Assembly (NCBI RefSeq): GCF_902859695.1
Contig: NZ_CADIJL010000017.1
Location: 54,141-118,140, forward strand
Direction: 5' to 3'
From: Achromobacter ruhlandii
GTDB taxonomy: Bacteria > Pseudomonadota > Gammaproteobacteria > Burkholderiales > Burkholderiaceae_B
Length of the DNA: 64,000 nucleotides
Position 1 is the stretch's first letter. Each line of letters opens with the position of its first letter. The notes beneath the pieces are model-generated. The model worked only from the letters and a program-made list of their open reading frames with translations, was not told the origin of the DNA and did no database searches. This document shows positions 8,178-18,846 of the stretch, one piece after another. Position numbers and translations under genes: made by a program.

Positions 8178-9644
8178 TCAGCGCGGCAAGTCGCTCGACC
8201 CCATCAGGTAGGCGTCCACCGAGCGCGCGCACTGGCGGCCTTCGCGGATGGCCCAGACCACCAGCGACTGGCCGCGACGCATGTCGCCGGCGGTGAAGAC
8301 CTTTTCCACGTTGGTGCGGTAGTCGTCGGTGTTGGCGCGCACGTTGCCGCGCGCGTCGCGGTCGACGCCGAAGGCATCCAGCACGGCCTGCACCGGCGAC
8401 ACGAAGCCCATGGCCAGCAGCACCAGGTCGGCCTTGATCTCGAATTCCGAGCCCTCGACCTCGCGCATCTTCATCTGGCCGGTCGATTCATCCTTGAACC
8501 ACTCGACGCGGGCGCCGACCAGCTTCTCGACCTTGCCGTTGCTGCCCTTGAGCAGCTTGGTGGTCACCGACCAGTCGCGTTCGCAGCCTTCCTCGTGCGA
8601 GGACGAGGTGCGCATCTTCAGCGGCCAGTAGGGCCAGGTCATGGCCTTGTTCTCGGACTCGGGCGGCTGCGGCAGCAGTTCGAACTGGGTGACCGAGGCG
8701 GCGCCATGGCGGTTGCTGGTGCCGACGCAGTCGGAACCGGTGTCGCCGCCGCCGATCACCACCACGTGCTTGCCCTTGGCCAGCGTCTGGTTGGTGAGGC
8801 GGTCGCCCGCCACGGCCTTGTTCTGCTGGCGCAGGAAGTCCATGGCGAAATAGACGCCCGACAGCTCGCGGCCCGGCACCGGCAGGTCGCGCGGGGTTTC
8901 CGAACCGCCGCTCATCACCACGGCGTCGAATTCGGCCAGCAGCGAGTCGGGGGTGCGCACGGTCAGGCCGTCGGCCACCGGGTCGGACGGGTTGCCGACG
9001 TAGGTGGAGGGCGCGAATTCCACGCCTTCGGCTTCCATCTGCGAGATGCGGCGGTCGATCTGGTGCTTTTCCAGCTTGAAGTCGGGGATGCCGTAGCGCA
9101 GCAGCCCGCCGATGCGGTCGCTCTTCTCGAACAGCGTCACCGAGTGGCCGGCGCGCGCCAGTTGCTGCGCGCAGGCCAGGCCGGCGGGGCCGGAGCCCAC
9201 CACGGCGACCTTCTTGCCGGTCTTGCGCGCCGGCACTTGCGGCGTCACCCAGCCCTCGGCCCAGCCCTTGTCGATGATGGCGTGCTCGATGGACTTGATG
9301 CCCACGGCGTCGCTGTTGATGTTCAAGGTACAGGCGGCCTCGCACGGCGCCGGGCAGATGCGGCCGGTGAATTCCGGGAAGTTGTTGGTGGAGTGCAGCA
9401 CGTCCAGCGCGCGGCGCCAGTCCTGCTTGTACACCAGGTCATTCCAGTCGGGGATGATGTTGTTGACCGGGCAGCCGTTGTTGCAGAACGGGATGCCGCA
9501 GTCCATGCAGCGCGCCGCCTGCTGCTTGGCCTGGTCGTCGGTCAGGTGCAGCACGAATTCGCGCCAGTTCTTCAGCCGCTTCTGCGGGGCCTCGGCGGCC
9601 TCCTGCAGGCGCTGGTATTCCATAAAGCCGGTAATCTTTCCCAT
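8178..9644 (-). CDS. gltD: Glutamate synthase small subunit
   Basis: The 488-residue protein supplies NADPH electrons to GltB for glutamate formation from glutamine and 2-oxoglutarate. Two cysteine clusters for 4Fe-4S centres are visible (Cys46, 49, 54, 58 and Cys97, 101, 105). An FAD site GSGPAG lies at residues 150-155 and a second dinucleotide site [11 protein letters not shown] at about residue 288. I chose the MGKITGF start because GAGGGA precedes it and overlaps the gltB stop 8 bases upstream; the longer open frame has no such support. Confidence 0.95.
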   Translation of the reverse strand: MGKITGFMEYQRLQEAAEAPQKRLKNWREFVLHLTDDQAKQQAARCMDCGIPFCNNGCPVNNIIPDWNDLVYKQDWRRALDVLHSTNNFPEFTGRICPAPCEAACTLNINSDAVGIKSIEHAIIDKGWAEGWVTPQVPARKTGKKVAVVGSGPAGLACAQQLARAGHSVTLFEKSDRIGGLLRYGIPDFKLEKHQIDRRISQMEAEGVEFAPSTYVGNPSDPVADGLTVRTPDSLLAEFDAVVMSGGSETPRDLPVPGRELSGVYFAMDFLRQQNKAVAGDRLTNQTLAKGKHVVVIGGGDTGSDCVGTSNRHGAASVTQFELLPQPPESENKAMTWPYWPLKMRTSSSHEEGCERDWSVTTKLLKGSNGKVEKLVGARVEWFKDESTGQMKMREVEGSEFEIKADLVLLAMGFVSPVQAVLDAFGVDRDARGNVRANTDDYRTNVEKVFTAGDMRRGQSLVVWAIREGRQCARSVDAYLMGSSDLPR

Positions 9645-9652
9645 GGTATCCC

Positions 9653-12600
9653 TCACGCAGCCAGTTGTTGCGGGTTGGCTGCACGCCACATTTCACCCAA
9701 TGCGCGGCGGTAGTCCGTCGGCATGACCTTTACGAATTTGCCGCGCGAGGCTTCCCAGTCGCCCAGGATTTCGCGGGCGCGGAAGCTGCCGGTGTAGCGG
9801 AAGTGGTCTTCCACCAGGCGGCGCAGGATGGCTTCATCCGTCTCGCGCTCGCCGCCGCGCTGCGCGCTGTGCCAGACGTCGATGTTGTTCTGGGCCTGCT
9901 GTTCCGCGTGCGGCAGCACGGCTTCCAGTTCGACCATCGACAGGTTGGCGCGCTGCTTGAGCGTGCGTTCCGGATCCCACACATAGGCCACGCCGCCCGA
10001 CATGCCGGCGGCGAAGTTGCGGCCGGTGGCGCCCAGCACCACCACGGTGCCGCCCGTCATGTATTCGCAGCCGTGGTCGCCGGTGCCTTCCACGACCGTG
10101 GCGGCGCCCGAGTTGCGCACCGCGAAGCGTTCGCCGGCCACGCCGTTGAAGAAGGCCTCGCCCGCCAGCGCGCCGTACAGGACGGTATTGCCGGCGATGA
10201 TGTGGTCGGGGCCGAAGCCGCGGAAGTCATTGGGCGAGCGCACGATGATGCGGCCGCCCGACAGGCCCTTGCCGACGTAGTCGTTGCCTTCGCCCACCAG
10301 GTCCATGGTGATGCCATGGGCCAGGAACGCGCCGAAACTCTGGCCGGCGGTGCCGTTGCACTGGATGTGGATGGTGTCGTCCGGCAGGCCGTCGTGGCCG
10401 TAGCGCGCGGCCACGGCGCCCGACAGCATGGCGCCGATGGTGCGGTTGCGGTTGCGCACCGGCACGATGAACGAGACCTTCTCGCCGCGCTCCAGCGCCG
10501 GCTTGCTGCGTTCGATCAACTGGTGATCGAGCGCGCCGGCCAGGCCGTGATCCTGTTCTTCGGTCTGGCGCACTTCGGCGTCGGACTGCGTCTGGTGGAA
10601 CACGCGGGTGAAGTCCAGGCCCTGCGCCTTCCAGTGCTCGACGCCCGAGCGCATGTCCAGCAGGTCGGCGCGGCCGATCAGGTCGTCGAACTTGCGGATG
10701 CCCAGCTGGGCCATGATCTCGCGCACTTCCTCGGCAATGAAGAAGAAGAAGTTGACGACGTGCTCGGGCTTGCCCTGGAACTTCTTGCGCAGCACCGGAT
10801 CCTGCGTGGCCACGCCCACCGGGCAGGTGTTCAGGTGGCACTTGCGCATCATGATGCAGCCTTCGACGACCAGCGGCGCCGTGGCGAAGCCGAATTCGTC
10901 CGCGCCCAGCAGCGCGCCGATGACGACGTCGCGGCCGGTCTTCATCTGGCCGTCGGCCTGCACGCGGATGCGGCTGCGCAGACGGTTCAGCACCAGCGTC
11001 TGCTGGGTTTCGGCCAGGCCCAGTTCCCAGGGCGTGCCGACGTGCTTGATGGACGAGACCGGCGAGGCGCCCGTGCCGCCGTCATGGCCGGCGATCACGA
11101 CGTGGTCGGCCTTGGCCTTGGCCACGCCCGCGGCCACCGTGCCGACGCCGACTTCCGACACCAGCTTGACCGAGATCGAGGCCTTGGCGTTGACGTTCTT
11201 CAGGTCGTGGATCAGCTGCGCCAGGTCTTCGATCGAGTAGATGTCGTGGTGCGGCGGCGGCGAGATCAGGCCCACGCCCGGCACCGAGTAGCGCAGCTTG
11301 GCGATGTATTCGGAGACCTTGTGGCCGGGCAACTGGCCGCCTTCGCCGGGCTTGGCGCCCTGCGCCATCTTGATCTGGATCTGGTCTGCCGACGACAGGT
11401 ACTCGGCGGTGACGCCGAAGCGGCCGGAGGCCACCTGCTTGATCTTCGAGCGCAGCGAGTCGCCCTTCTTGAGCGCGACGTCGGCTTCGATGCGATCGGA
11501 ACCGAGCACCGAGGCCAGCGTGTCGCCGTCCTTGATGGTGCTGCGGCCTTCGCGCATTTCGGCGCGGTAGCGCAGTTCGTCTTCGCCGCCTTCGCCGGTG
11601 TTGGACTTGCCGCCGATGCGGTTCATGGCCACGGCCAGCACCGAGTGGGCCTCGGTCGAGATCGAGCCCAGCGACATGGCGCCGGTGGCGAAGCGCTTGA
11701 CGATGTCCTTGGCCGGTTCGACGTCATCGAGCGGGATGGCGCGCGACGGATCGAAGCGGAACTCGAACAGACCACGCAGCGTCATGTGACGGCGGCTCTG
11801 GTCGTTGATGATCTGCGCGTACTCCTTGTACGTGCGGTAGTTGTTGGCGCGCGAGGCATGCTGCAGCTTGGCGATGGAGTCGGGCGTCCACATGTGCTCT
11901 TCGCCGCGCACGCGGTAGGCGTACTCGCCGCCCGCTTCGAGGTCGTTCGCCAGGACCGGGTCGCTGCCGAAGGCGGCGCGGTGCTGGCGCAGCGCTTCCT
12001 CCGCCACCTGGAAGATGCCGATGCCTTCGATGTTGGAGGCGGTGCCGGTGAAGTACTTGTTCACCAGGCTGCTCTGCAGGCCGACCGCTTCGAAGATCTG
12101 GGCGCCGGTGTAGGACATGTAGGTGGAGATGCCCATCTTGGACATCACCTTGTTCAGGCCCTTGCCGATCGCCTTGATGAAGTTCTTGACGGCCTTTTCC
12201 GGGTCGCTCATCTTGCCCAGCGATTCCAGCGCCAGGTAGGGGTGGATGGCTTCGGCGCCATAGCCGCCGAGCAGCGCGAAGTGGTGCACTTCGCGGGCCG
12301 ATCCGGTTTCCACCACCAGGCCGGTGTTGGTGCGCAGGCCGGCGCGGATCAGGTGCTGGTGCACCGCCGAGGTGGCCAGCAGCGCCGGAATCGCCACGCG
12401 CTCGCTGTCGACCAGGCGGTCCGACACGATCAGGATGTTGTAGCCGCTTTGCACCGCGTCCACGGCGCGCGCGCACAGCGCGGCCACGCGGGCTTCGATG
12501 CCCTCGGGACCCCAGGCGGCCGGGTAGGTGATGTCCAGCTCGAAGCTGCGGAATTTCTTGCCCGTCACCTGCTCGATGTCGCGGATCTGCGCCATCGCGG

Positions 12601-14392
12601 CGAAGTCCAGCACCGGCTGCGACACTTCCAGGCGCAGCGGCGGGTTGACGTTGTTGATGTCCAGCAGGTTGGGCTTGGGGCCGATGAACGACACCAGCGA
12701 CATCACCATCTGCTCGCGGATCGGGTCGATCGGCGGGTTGGTGACCTGGGCGAACAACTGGCGGAAATAGTTGTAGAACGGCTTGGCGCGGTCGGACAGC
12801 ACGGCCAGCGGGGCGTCGTTGCCCATCGAGCCGATCACTTCCTCGCCGGTCGAGGCCATGGGTTCCAGAATGAACTTGTAGTCTTCCTGGGTCCAGCCGA
12901 AGGCCTGCTGGCGATCCAGCAGCGACACCGACGATTGCGTGGCGACGGCGGCCTGGCGCGGGGCCGGCAGCGATTCCAGCTTGATCTGCAGGCGTTCGAT
13001 CCACTGGCGGTACGGACGGCTGTTGGCCAGTTGCAGCTTGATCTCGGCGTCGTCGATGATGCGGCCCTGTTCCAGATCGATCAGGAACATCTTGCCCGGC
13101 TGCAGGCGCCACTTCTTGACGATGCGGTTCTCGGGGATCGACAGGGTGCCGGCTTCCGAGGCCAGGATGACCATGTCGTCGTCGGTCACCAGGTAGCGCG
13201 CCGGGCGCAGGCCATTGCGGTCGAGCGTGGCGCCGATCTGGCGGCCGTCGGTGAACGCGACCGCGGCGGGGCCGTCCCACGGCTCCATCATGGCGGCGTG
13301 GTATTCGTAGAAAGCGCGGCGGCTTTCGTCCATCTGCGTGTGCTGTTCCCAGGCTTCCGGGATCATCATCATCATGGCGTGGGCCAGCGAGTAGCCCGAG
13401 TTCACCAGCAGTTCCAGGCAGTTGTCGAACGTGGCGGTGTCCGACTGGCCTTCATAGACGATGGGGTACAGCTTTTTCAGGTCGTCGCCCAGCACGGCCG
13501 ACTGCATCATGCCTTCGCGGGCGCGCAGCCAGTTGAAGTTGCCCTTGACCGTGTTGATTTCGCCGTTGTGGGCGATCATGCGGTACGGGTGGGCCAGCGG
13601 CCAGGCCGGGAAGGTATTGGTCGAGAAGCGTTGGTGCACCAGCGCCAGCGCCGACACGGTGCGCGGGTCGGCCAGGTCGCGGTAGTAGCGGCCGACCTGG
13701 TCGGCCAGCAGCAGGCCCTTGTAGACCACGGTGCGCACCGAGGCCGAGGGCACGAAGTATTCCTTGCCGTGCGCCAGGTGCATGTTCTGGATGGCGTGGC
13801 TGGCGGTCTTGCGGATCACGTACAGCTTGCGTTCGAGCGCGTCGGGCACCATCACATCGGCGCCGCGGCCGATGAACAGCTGGCGGATCACGGGTTCGCA
13901 GTCGCGCACGGTGGGCGACATGGGCATGTCGACGTCCACGGGCACGTTGCGCCAGCCCAGCACGACCTGGCCCTCGGCGCGCACCGAGCGCTCCAGTTCC
14001 TGTTCGCAGGCCAGGCGCGAGGCGGTTTCCTTGGGCAGGAACACCATGGCCACGCCGTATTCGCCGGGCGGCGGCAGGGTGATGCCGTGCTGGGCGAACT
14101 CGTCGCGGTAGAGCGTGTCGGGGATCTGGATCAGGATGCCGGCGCCGTCGCCCATCAGCTTGTCCGCGCCCACCGCGCCGCGGTGATCGAGGTTTTCCAG
14201 GATCTTCAGGCCCTGCTGGATGATGGCGTGGCTTTTCTTGCCCTTGATGTGCGCCACGAAGCCCACGCCACAGGCGTCATGCTCGTTGTTGGGGTGGTAC
14301 AGGCCCTGGGCCGGCGGCAGGCCGATGCGGCTGGCATCGATCGGGGTCGCCTTGGGGGTGGGACAGGATTCGTTCGGGGTGATTTGGGGCAT
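9653..14392 (-). CDS. gltB: Glutamate synthase large subunit
   Basis: The 1579-residue protein has the full GltB architecture. It starts with a short propeptide and then HDACGVGF with Cys41, the expected N-terminal nucleophile of the class II glutaminase after processing. The central and FMN domains follow, with the 3Fe-4S cysteines in CHLNTCPVG near residue 1180, and a C-terminal glycine-rich helix domain. I chose [10 protein letters not shown] as start; an upstream in-frame codon at 14470 falls inside the predicted promoter. It is the first gene of the gltBD operon, in the ammonia assimilation pathway. Confidence 0.95.
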   Translation of the reverse strand: MPQITPNESCPTPKATPIDASRIGLPPAQGLYHPNNEHDACGVGFVAHIKGKKSHAIIQQGLKILENLDHRGAVGADKLMGDGAGILIQIPDTLYRDEFAQHGITLPPPGEYGVAMVFLPKETASRLACEQELERSVRAEGQVVLGWRNVPVDVDMPMSPTVRDCEPVIRQLFIGRGADVMVPDALERKLYVIRKTASHAIQNMHLAHGKEYFVPSASVRTVVYKGLLLADQVGRYYRDLADPRTVSALALVHQRFSTNTFPAWPLAHPYRMIAHNGEINTVKGNFNWLRAREGMMQSAVLGDDLKKLYPIVYEGQSDTATFDNCLELLVNSGYSLAHAMMMMIPEAWEQHTQMDESRRAFYEYHAAMMEPWDGPAAVAFTDGRQIGATLDRNGLRPARYLVTDDDMVILASEAGTLSIPENRIVKKWRLQPGKMFLIDLEQGRIIDDAEIKLQLANSRPYRQWIERLQIKLESLPAPRQAAVATQSSVSLLDRQQAFGWTQEDYKFILEPMASTGEEVIGSMGNDAPLAVLSDRAKPFYNYFRQLFAQVTNPPIDPIREQMVMSLVSFIGPKPNLLDINNVNPPLRLEVSQPVLDFAAMAQIRDIEQVTGKKFRSFELDITYPAAWGPEGIEARVAALCARAVDAVQSGYNILIVSDRLVDSERVAIPALLATSAVHQHLIRAGLRTNTGLVVETGSAREVHHFALLGGYGAEAIHPYLALESLGKMSDPEKAVKNFIKAIGKGLNKVMSKMGISTYMSYTGAQIFEAVGLQSSLVNKYFTGTASNIEGIGIFQVAEEALRQHRAAFGSDPVLANDLEAGGEYAYRVRGEEHMWTPDSIAKLQHASRANNYRTYKEYAQIINDQSRRHMTLRGLFEFRFDPSRAIPLDDVEPAKDIVKRFATGAMSLGSISTEAHSVLAVAMNRIGGKSNTGEGGEDELRYRAEMREGRSTIKDGDTLASVLGSDRIEADVALKKGDSLRSKIKQVASGRFGVTAEYLSSADQIQIKMAQGAKPGEGGQLPGHKVSEYIAKLRYSVPGVGLISPPPHHDIYSIEDLAQLIHDLKNVNAKASISVKLVSEVGVGTVAAGVAKAKADHVVIAGHDGGTGASPVSSIKHVGTPWELGLAETQQTLVLNRLRSRIRVQADGQMKTGRDVVIGALLGADEFGFATAPLVVEGCIMMRKCHLNTCPVGVATQDPVLRKKFQGKPEHVVNFFFFIAEEVREIMAQLGIRKFDDLIGRADLLDMRSGVEHWKAQGLDFTRVFHQTQSDAEVRQTEEQDHGLAGALDHQLIERSKPALERGEKVSFIVPVRNRNRTIGAMLSGAVAARYGHDGLPDDTIHIQCNGTAGQSFGAFLAHGITMDLVGEGNDYVGKGLSGGRIIVRSPNDFRGFGPDHIIAGNTVLYGALAGEAFFNGVAGERFAVRNSGAATVVEGTGDHGCEYMTGGTVVVLGATGRNFAAGMSGGVAYVWDPERTLKQRANLSMVELEAVLPHAEQQAQNNIDVWHSAQRGGERETDEAILRRLVEDHFRYTGSFRAREILGDWEASRGKFVKVMPTDYRRALGEMWRAANPQQLAA

Positions 14393-14729
14393 GGCGCGCT
14401 CCGCAGTAAGACTGCGTTCTAATGTTGCAGTGCAGGAACGGACAATACCCCCGCGCGCAGTAGGGTGCAATAGGAATATAAGGGGTGTGACCCTAAATAA
14501 TACGCCGCACCATCATGGAGCATTAATATGGGGACAAAACAACGGCCGCGCCAATAAAGGCTCTCCCGGTGGTGTCGTATGGGAGTCGAGTGCCGAGGGT
14601 AGTGAAACCCCTATTTTTCCTGTTTTGTGTCCCCCATTTATTTTGATGTTTTTTCGCTGATCGAGTAACGGTCGCCCGCAGGCGCCGGCCGTGCCATCAC
14701 CTTGCGCAGGCTCGCGCGAAGCGGGCATG
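14393..14729. other. Gene-free, AT-richer stretch upstream of gltB with long-range inverted repeat
   Basis: No convincing gene is present. Besides the gltB promoter, the stretch holds an imperfect inverted repeat: ATGGGGACAAAAC (14528-14540) faces GTTTTGTGTCCCCCAT (14622-14637) across about 80 bases. A, T-run and direct AT-rich segments between 14600 and 14660 lower the local GC content well below that of the flanks. It may be a remnant of a small mobile element or an extended regulatory region for gltB. Confidence 0.4.
14442..14470 (-). promoter_or_regulatory. Predicted sigma70 promoter of gltBD
   Basis: On the minus strand TTGCAC (14470-14465) and TATTGT (14447-14442) are separated by exactly 17 bases. 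Transcription would start near 14435, giving a leader of about 40 bases before the gltB ATG. A small dyad GGGTCACACCC lies just upstream (about 14483-14493) and could bind a regulator. Confidence 0.5.
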
Positions 14730-14750
14730 AAAAAGCGCCCGAAGGCGCTC
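14730..14750 (-). terminator. Intrinsic terminator of the RAYT-like gene
   Basis: On the minus strand AGCGCC-TTCG-GGCGCT is followed by TTTTT, immediately after the stop codon at 14753. It is a textbook intrinsic terminator with a stable TTCG tetraloop. Confidence 0.85.
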
Positions 14751-14752
14751 TG

Positions 14753-15571
14753 TCAGGAAGTGGAGCCGGGGTTGCCGGTCCCGGAGCCAGTACCGGGCCC
14801 ATTGCCAGGGCTGATCGGCGCCGGCGATGGGGCCGGTGAGGGGGGGGCCGCCTGATCGGTGTCGGCCGTGGCCGGCGCGGCGGGCTTCTTGCGCGGGCGT
14901 CCGCGCTGGCCAGGGGCCACGCGCCGGCTGGCGGTGTGGGCCAGGCTGGCGATGAAGCTCGGGCCGCCCAGCGCCCATTGGCCCGAGACGGCTTGATCGA
15001 TGCGCTGGGTTTCCTCGCGCGACAGGCCATCCTGCAGGCGCTTGCGATAGTTGGCCTGGCGGTCGAACGGCGTATTGCCGCAGGCCCAGTAGTCGGCGTG
15101 GTCGGACTGCCACTGCGCCGGAGCGGCGGTGGTGTTGCCGGTGTGGCTGGAGGCCGACGACCAGGGCCAGGAATCGGGGTCTTGGGAAGCGCCGCTACGC
15201 ACCGGGTAGGTTTCCAGCCAGACCAGCGCCGGCAGCACCCACGCGCCGGGCTCGAGCAGGGCCGAGCGGTAGCGGCCGGCGAACACGCGGCCGCCCCGCA
15301 GGCGCGCGGCCAGGTTGCGGCCCAGCGTCTGCATCAGGCGCGGCAGGCCTTCCTCGTCGGCCGGGGTGGCCAGCAGCAGGATGCGGTCGTTGGCCAGCAG
15401 CCAGCCGTGCACCGACACCCGATGGCGCTGGGCGGATTCGCCGAGCCACGCGGCCAGTTGGTTGAGGATATCGGCCGGGGCGGGCTGGGACGGCGCCGCC
15501 AGCGGCTGAATGAAGTTGGCCTGCACCAGTTGGGGCAGCCCAGGGGCGTACAGACGGGGCAGACGGGCCAT
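14753..15571 (-). CDS. RAYT-family (REP-associated tyrosine transposase) protein, catalytic residues lost
   Basis: The 272-residue protein aligns by eye over its whole length with RAYT/Y1 transposases: MARLPRLYAPG at the start, VHGWLL near 54, ALGGPSF near 198, and a basic RGRPRKK tail. However, the metal-binding HUH motif usually read as NHVHLL is NDRILL here (Asp62 and Ile64 replace both His). The catalytic Tyr of RYIELNPVRAG is Trp118 in VWLETYPVRSG, and the early HxxxRGNN segment is also gone. The frame is intact, so it is likely a domesticated nucleic-acid-binding protein. A proline-rich tail follows residue 230. Confidence 0.75.
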   Translation of the reverse strand: MARLPRLYAPGLPQLVQANFIQPLAAPSQPAPADILNQLAAWLGESAQRHRVSVHGWLLANDRILLLATPADEEGLPRLMQTLGRNLAARLRGGRVFAGRYRSALLEPGAWVLPALVWLETYPVRSGASQDPDSWPWSSASSHTGNTTAAPAQWQSDHADYWACGNTPFDRQANYRKRLQDGLSREETQRIDQAVSGQWALGGPSFIASLAHTASRRVAPGQRGRPRKKPAAPATADTDQAAPPSPAPSPAPISPGNGPGTGSGTGNPGSTS

Positions 15572-15804
15572 AGTGTCAGGGCTTGCGCTTCCAGAAGAAC
15601 GGGTTGTCTTCTCTCACGTATATAAATAGTGCCACGGTGGACGCTGGTCAAGCCCCGTGATCACAATATGGGCACGGAATCGATACTTTTTGTGGGAAGG
15701 ACTCCGTTTCGGGCAGGTTAACATTCGGCGACGGATCGTCGTAACGTGGATATACCCTAATCCCGCCCGAATTTTCTTCACTTTCAGACCCGGAGACCCC
15801 CGCC

Positions 15805-16668
15805 ATGCCCGCCGCCCTGGAACTCATTTCCCAGCATCGCTGTTTCGGGGGCTCGCAGCGCTATTACCGCCACGAGTCGGCCGAGATCGGCCTACCGATG
15901 CGCTTTTCCGTGTTCGTGCCGCCGCAGGCCGAACAGGGCAAGGTGCCGGTGCTGGTCTACCTGGCCGGCCTGACCTGCACCGAGGAAACCTTCATGATCA
16001 AGGCGGGTGCCCAGCGCCTGGCCGCCGAGTTGGGGGTGATGCTGGTGGCGCCCGACACCAGCCCGCGGGGGGCCAACGTGCCCGGCGAAGATGAAAGCTG
16101 GGACCTGGGCACCGGCGCCGGTTTCTACCTGGACGCTACCACCGGCCCGTGGCGCGCCCATTACCGCATGGACAGCTACGTGACCCGCGAGCTGCACGCC
16201 CTCGTTACCAGCGCCCTGCCCGGCGACGCCGACCGGGTCGGCATCTTCGGGCATTCGATGGGCGGCCACGGCGCGCTGGTGCTGGCGCTGCGCAACCCGG
16301 GCAAGTACCGCTCGGTCTCGGCCTTTGCCCCGATCGCGGCGCCCAGCCTGTGCCCTTGGGGCAAGAAGGCGTTCGGCGCCTACCTGGGCGACAACCCCGA
16401 CGATTGGGCCGCCTACGACGCCTCGGCGCTGATGCGCGGCCTGCGCCAGCCGTTTCCGGCAGGCATCCTGGTCGACCAGGGCACGGCCGACCAGTTCCTG
16501 GCCGAGCAGTTGTATCCCGAGGTATTCGAGGCCGCCTGCGCCACCGCCGGCCAGCCGCTGGAACTGCGCCGCCATGATGGTTACGACCATGGCTATTACT
16601 TCATCTCGACGTTTATCGAGGATCACATCCGGTTTCACGTCGAACGGCTTGGAAAACCGGCCGCCTGA
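15805..16668 (+). CDS. fghA: S-formylglutathione hydrolase
   Basis: The 287-residue esterase-D family enzyme hydrolyses S-formylglutathione to formate and glutathione, the second step of glutathione-dependent formaldehyde detoxification. The nucleophile is Ser151 in GHSMGGHG, with Asp229 and His262 (DGYDHGYYF) completing the triad. It carries the conserved LAGLTCTEETF segment near residue 53. The usual partner, a class III alcohol dehydrogenase, is not in this window. It is divergent from the RAYT-like gene. Confidence 0.93.
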   Translation: MPAALELISQHRCFGGSQRYYRHESAEIGLPMRFSVFVPPQAEQGKVPVLVYLAGLTCTEETFMIKAGAQRLAAELGVMLVAPDTSPRGANVPGEDESWDLGTGAGFYLDATTGPWRAHYRMDSYVTRELHALVTSALPGDADRVGIFGHSMGGHGALVLALRNPGKYRSVSAFAPIAAPSLCPWGKKAFGAYLGDNPDDWAAYDASALMRGLRQPFPAGILVDQGTADQFLAEQLYPEVFEAACATAGQPLELRRHDGYDHGYYFISTFIEDHIRFHVERLGKPAA

Positions 16669-16697
16669 CGCCCCGCTTCTATACTGGGCGGCCTGTC

Positions 16698-17438
16698 GTG
16701 GCAGGCCCGGTGCCCGGCCACGGCGTTCCCTGCATAGGATCGCCTGATTTGATCAACGGAATCGCTCCCTTCGTCTGGATCCTGCTGGCCGCGGTGATCG
16801 TGTTTCTGCCGGGCCTGGCGATGCTGCTGGGCCGGGGCGGCCCGCGCGACGAGCGCGGCCGGCGGACCTTCCAGTTCCGCCCGGTGCGGCGCCTGTTCGG
16901 CCTGATGCTGTTGCTGCTGGGCGGCGTGTCGGGGCTGCTGGCCCTGTCGCTGGTGCAATTCTTCCGCTTGACCACCGACGAGCCCGTGGCCCGTATCGAG
17001 GTGCGCCAGCAGGCCGAGGGCCAATACCAGGTCAACGCCACCGCGCCCGGGGTCGGCGCCAAGCAATATGTGCTGTACGGAGACCAATGGCAGATCGACG
17101 CTCGCGTGGTGCGCTGGCGCCTGCCCGCCCTGATGGCCGGCGCGCCGCCGCTGTACCGCCTGGAACGCCTGTCCGGCCGCTATAGCGACGCCGCGCGCGA
17201 AGCCACGGCCACGCGCTCGGTCCATGCCCTGGATGACTGGCCGGCGCCTGACCTGGGCTCGCTCAAGCAGAGTTTCCCGAACTGGTTCCCCTTCGTCGAT
17301 GTCCAATTCGGCAGCGCGGCCTACATGCCGCTGTTCGACGGCGCCAAGTACCAGGTGTTCATGGATCCGCGCGGCGCGCTGTTCGTGCGCCCGGACGGCG
17401 AAGCCACCGCGGCGGGATTGAAGCGCCTGGGGTGGTAG
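16698..17438 (+). CDS. Unknown inner-membrane protein
   Basis: I do not recognise a family with certainty. The protein has two N-terminal membrane helices (about residues 24-43 and 66-87 counted from the GTG at 16698), then a soluble domain of about 155 residues rich in Trp and Tyr that would face the periplasm. The start is uncertain: neither GTG 16698 nor TTG 16749 (229 residues) has a good ribosome site. It begins 29 bases after fghA and may be co-transcribed, but no functional link is evident. Confidence 0.7.
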   Translation: MAGPVPGHGVPCIGSPDLINGIAPFVWILLAAVIVFLPGLAMLLGRGGPRDERGRRTFQFRPVRRLFGLMLLLLGGVSGLLALSLVQFFRLTTDEPVARIEVRQQAEGQYQVNATAPGVGAKQYVLYGDQWQIDARVVRWRLPALMAGAPPLYRLERLSGRYSDAAREATATRSVHALDDWPAPDLGSLKQSFPNWFPFVDVQFGSAAYMPLFDGAKYQVFMDPRGALFVRPDGEATAAGLKRLGW

Positions 17439-17539
17439 CCAGCGGCGTCCAGCTCCGTGGCGGACCCGCCCGGCGAAGGCGGCATAGCCCTGGGACCAAG
17501 TCGGAAATTAAAATGGGGTCGCATTGCGTGGAGGAAACT

Positions 17540-17568
17540 TTGACGCGCCGCAATAGTCGAATTAGCAC
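17540..17568 (+). promoter_or_regulatory. Possible rpoH promoter overlapping CIRCE
   Basis: TTGACG (17540-17545) is followed after 17 bases by TAGCAC (17563-17568), a weak -10 match lying inside the CIRCE left arm. Binding of HrcA there would block polymerase directly. The -10 is poor, so the exact promoter is uncertain. Confidence 0.35.
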
Positions 17569-17588
17569 TCCCTTTACTAGAGTGCTAA
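17562..17588. promoter_or_regulatory. CIRCE element (HrcA operator) upstream of rpoH
   Basis: TTAGCACTC (17562-17570), nine bases, then GAGTGCTAA (17580-17588) is a perfect match to the CIRCE consensus bound by the heat-shock repressor HrcA. It sits 46 bases before the chosen rpoH start. It means HrcA represses the gene for the heat-shock sigma factor itself, linking the two heat-shock circuits, an arrangement I recall being predicted in betaproteobacteria. Confidence 0.93.
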
Positions 17589-17634
17589 CATCGAATCCAT
17601 GTCTTTACCCCTTCGCCTTCCGGAGACCGCCGCA

Positions 17635-18519
<885 letters not shown>

Positions 18520-18543
18520 ATCTCCCCGCCGCAAGCATGCACA

Positions 18544-18568
18544 GGGCCGCGAATTCGCGGCCCTTTTT
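18544..18568 (+). terminator. Intrinsic terminator of rpoH
   Basis: A perfect 8-base stem GGGCCGCG / CGCGGCCC with an AATT loop is followed by five T. It lies 24 bases after the rpoH stop. Confidence 0.93.
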
Positions 18569-18680
18569 CTTGCGACGGCCGCATGGCGGCCGGATTGGAC
18601 GTCGAGGCGGGGTTATCCTGGCGCGCCAATAAATTGATACAAATTCGCCTCGAATTAACGCGCAATTTCAGAAACTTAAT

Positions 18681-18817
18681 GAAGTTCGGGCCGCCTAACT
18701 TCACGTAGACCGCGAACTTCGGTTAGCAGTCTTGTCATCCGTCTCGGCTTCTCCTCTTTCCCCTCCCCTATGAGACGGATGCTTGCGGGGCACCACGCAT
18801 ATGGTGCCCCGTTTTTT
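18681..18817 (+). ncRNA. Candidate small RNA with C/U-rich loop and intrinsic terminator
   Basis: No protein is encoded here. CATCCGTCTC (18736-18745) and GAGACGGATG (18772-18781) form a perfect 10-base stem whose 26-base loop is almost pure C/U, including CTCCT and CCCTCCCC, both complementary to Shine-Dalgarno sequences. A second hairpin, GGGGCACCA (18787-18795) with TGGTGCCCC (18802-18810), is followed by GTTTTTT and is a textbook terminator. Upstream, GAAGTTCG (18681-18688) can pair either with AACTTC (18697-18702) or CGAACTTC (18713-18720). Since rpoH already has its own terminator, this is probably a separate transcript. The 5' end and promoter are not defined. Confidence 0.55.
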
Positions 18818-18846
18818 ATTGCGCGCGCGCAACGCGCGCGGCCGGT

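Noticed and set aside
9665..14422. A very long open frame of 1585 codons on the plus strand opposite gltB
   Set aside because: It mirrors gltB in an antisense frame, as is common in GC-rich genomes; its translation is His/Arg/Val/Asp-rich with no domain pattern, and no ribosome site fits.
14753..15571. Active transposase / insertion sequence
   Set aside because: The catalytic His and Tyr residues are missing and there are no terminal repeats or target duplications, so I call it an inactivated RAYT-family protein.
17599..17634. Upstream ATG as rpoH start
   Set aside because: It lies 10 bases after the CIRCE element with no ribosome site, leaving no room for a leader; the ATG at 17635 follows CCGGAG.
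18821..18841. GCGCGC-rich palindrome as terminator for the CpdA-like gene
   Set aside because: On the minus strand it is followed by A-rich rather than T-rich sequence, so it does not resemble an intrinsic terminator.
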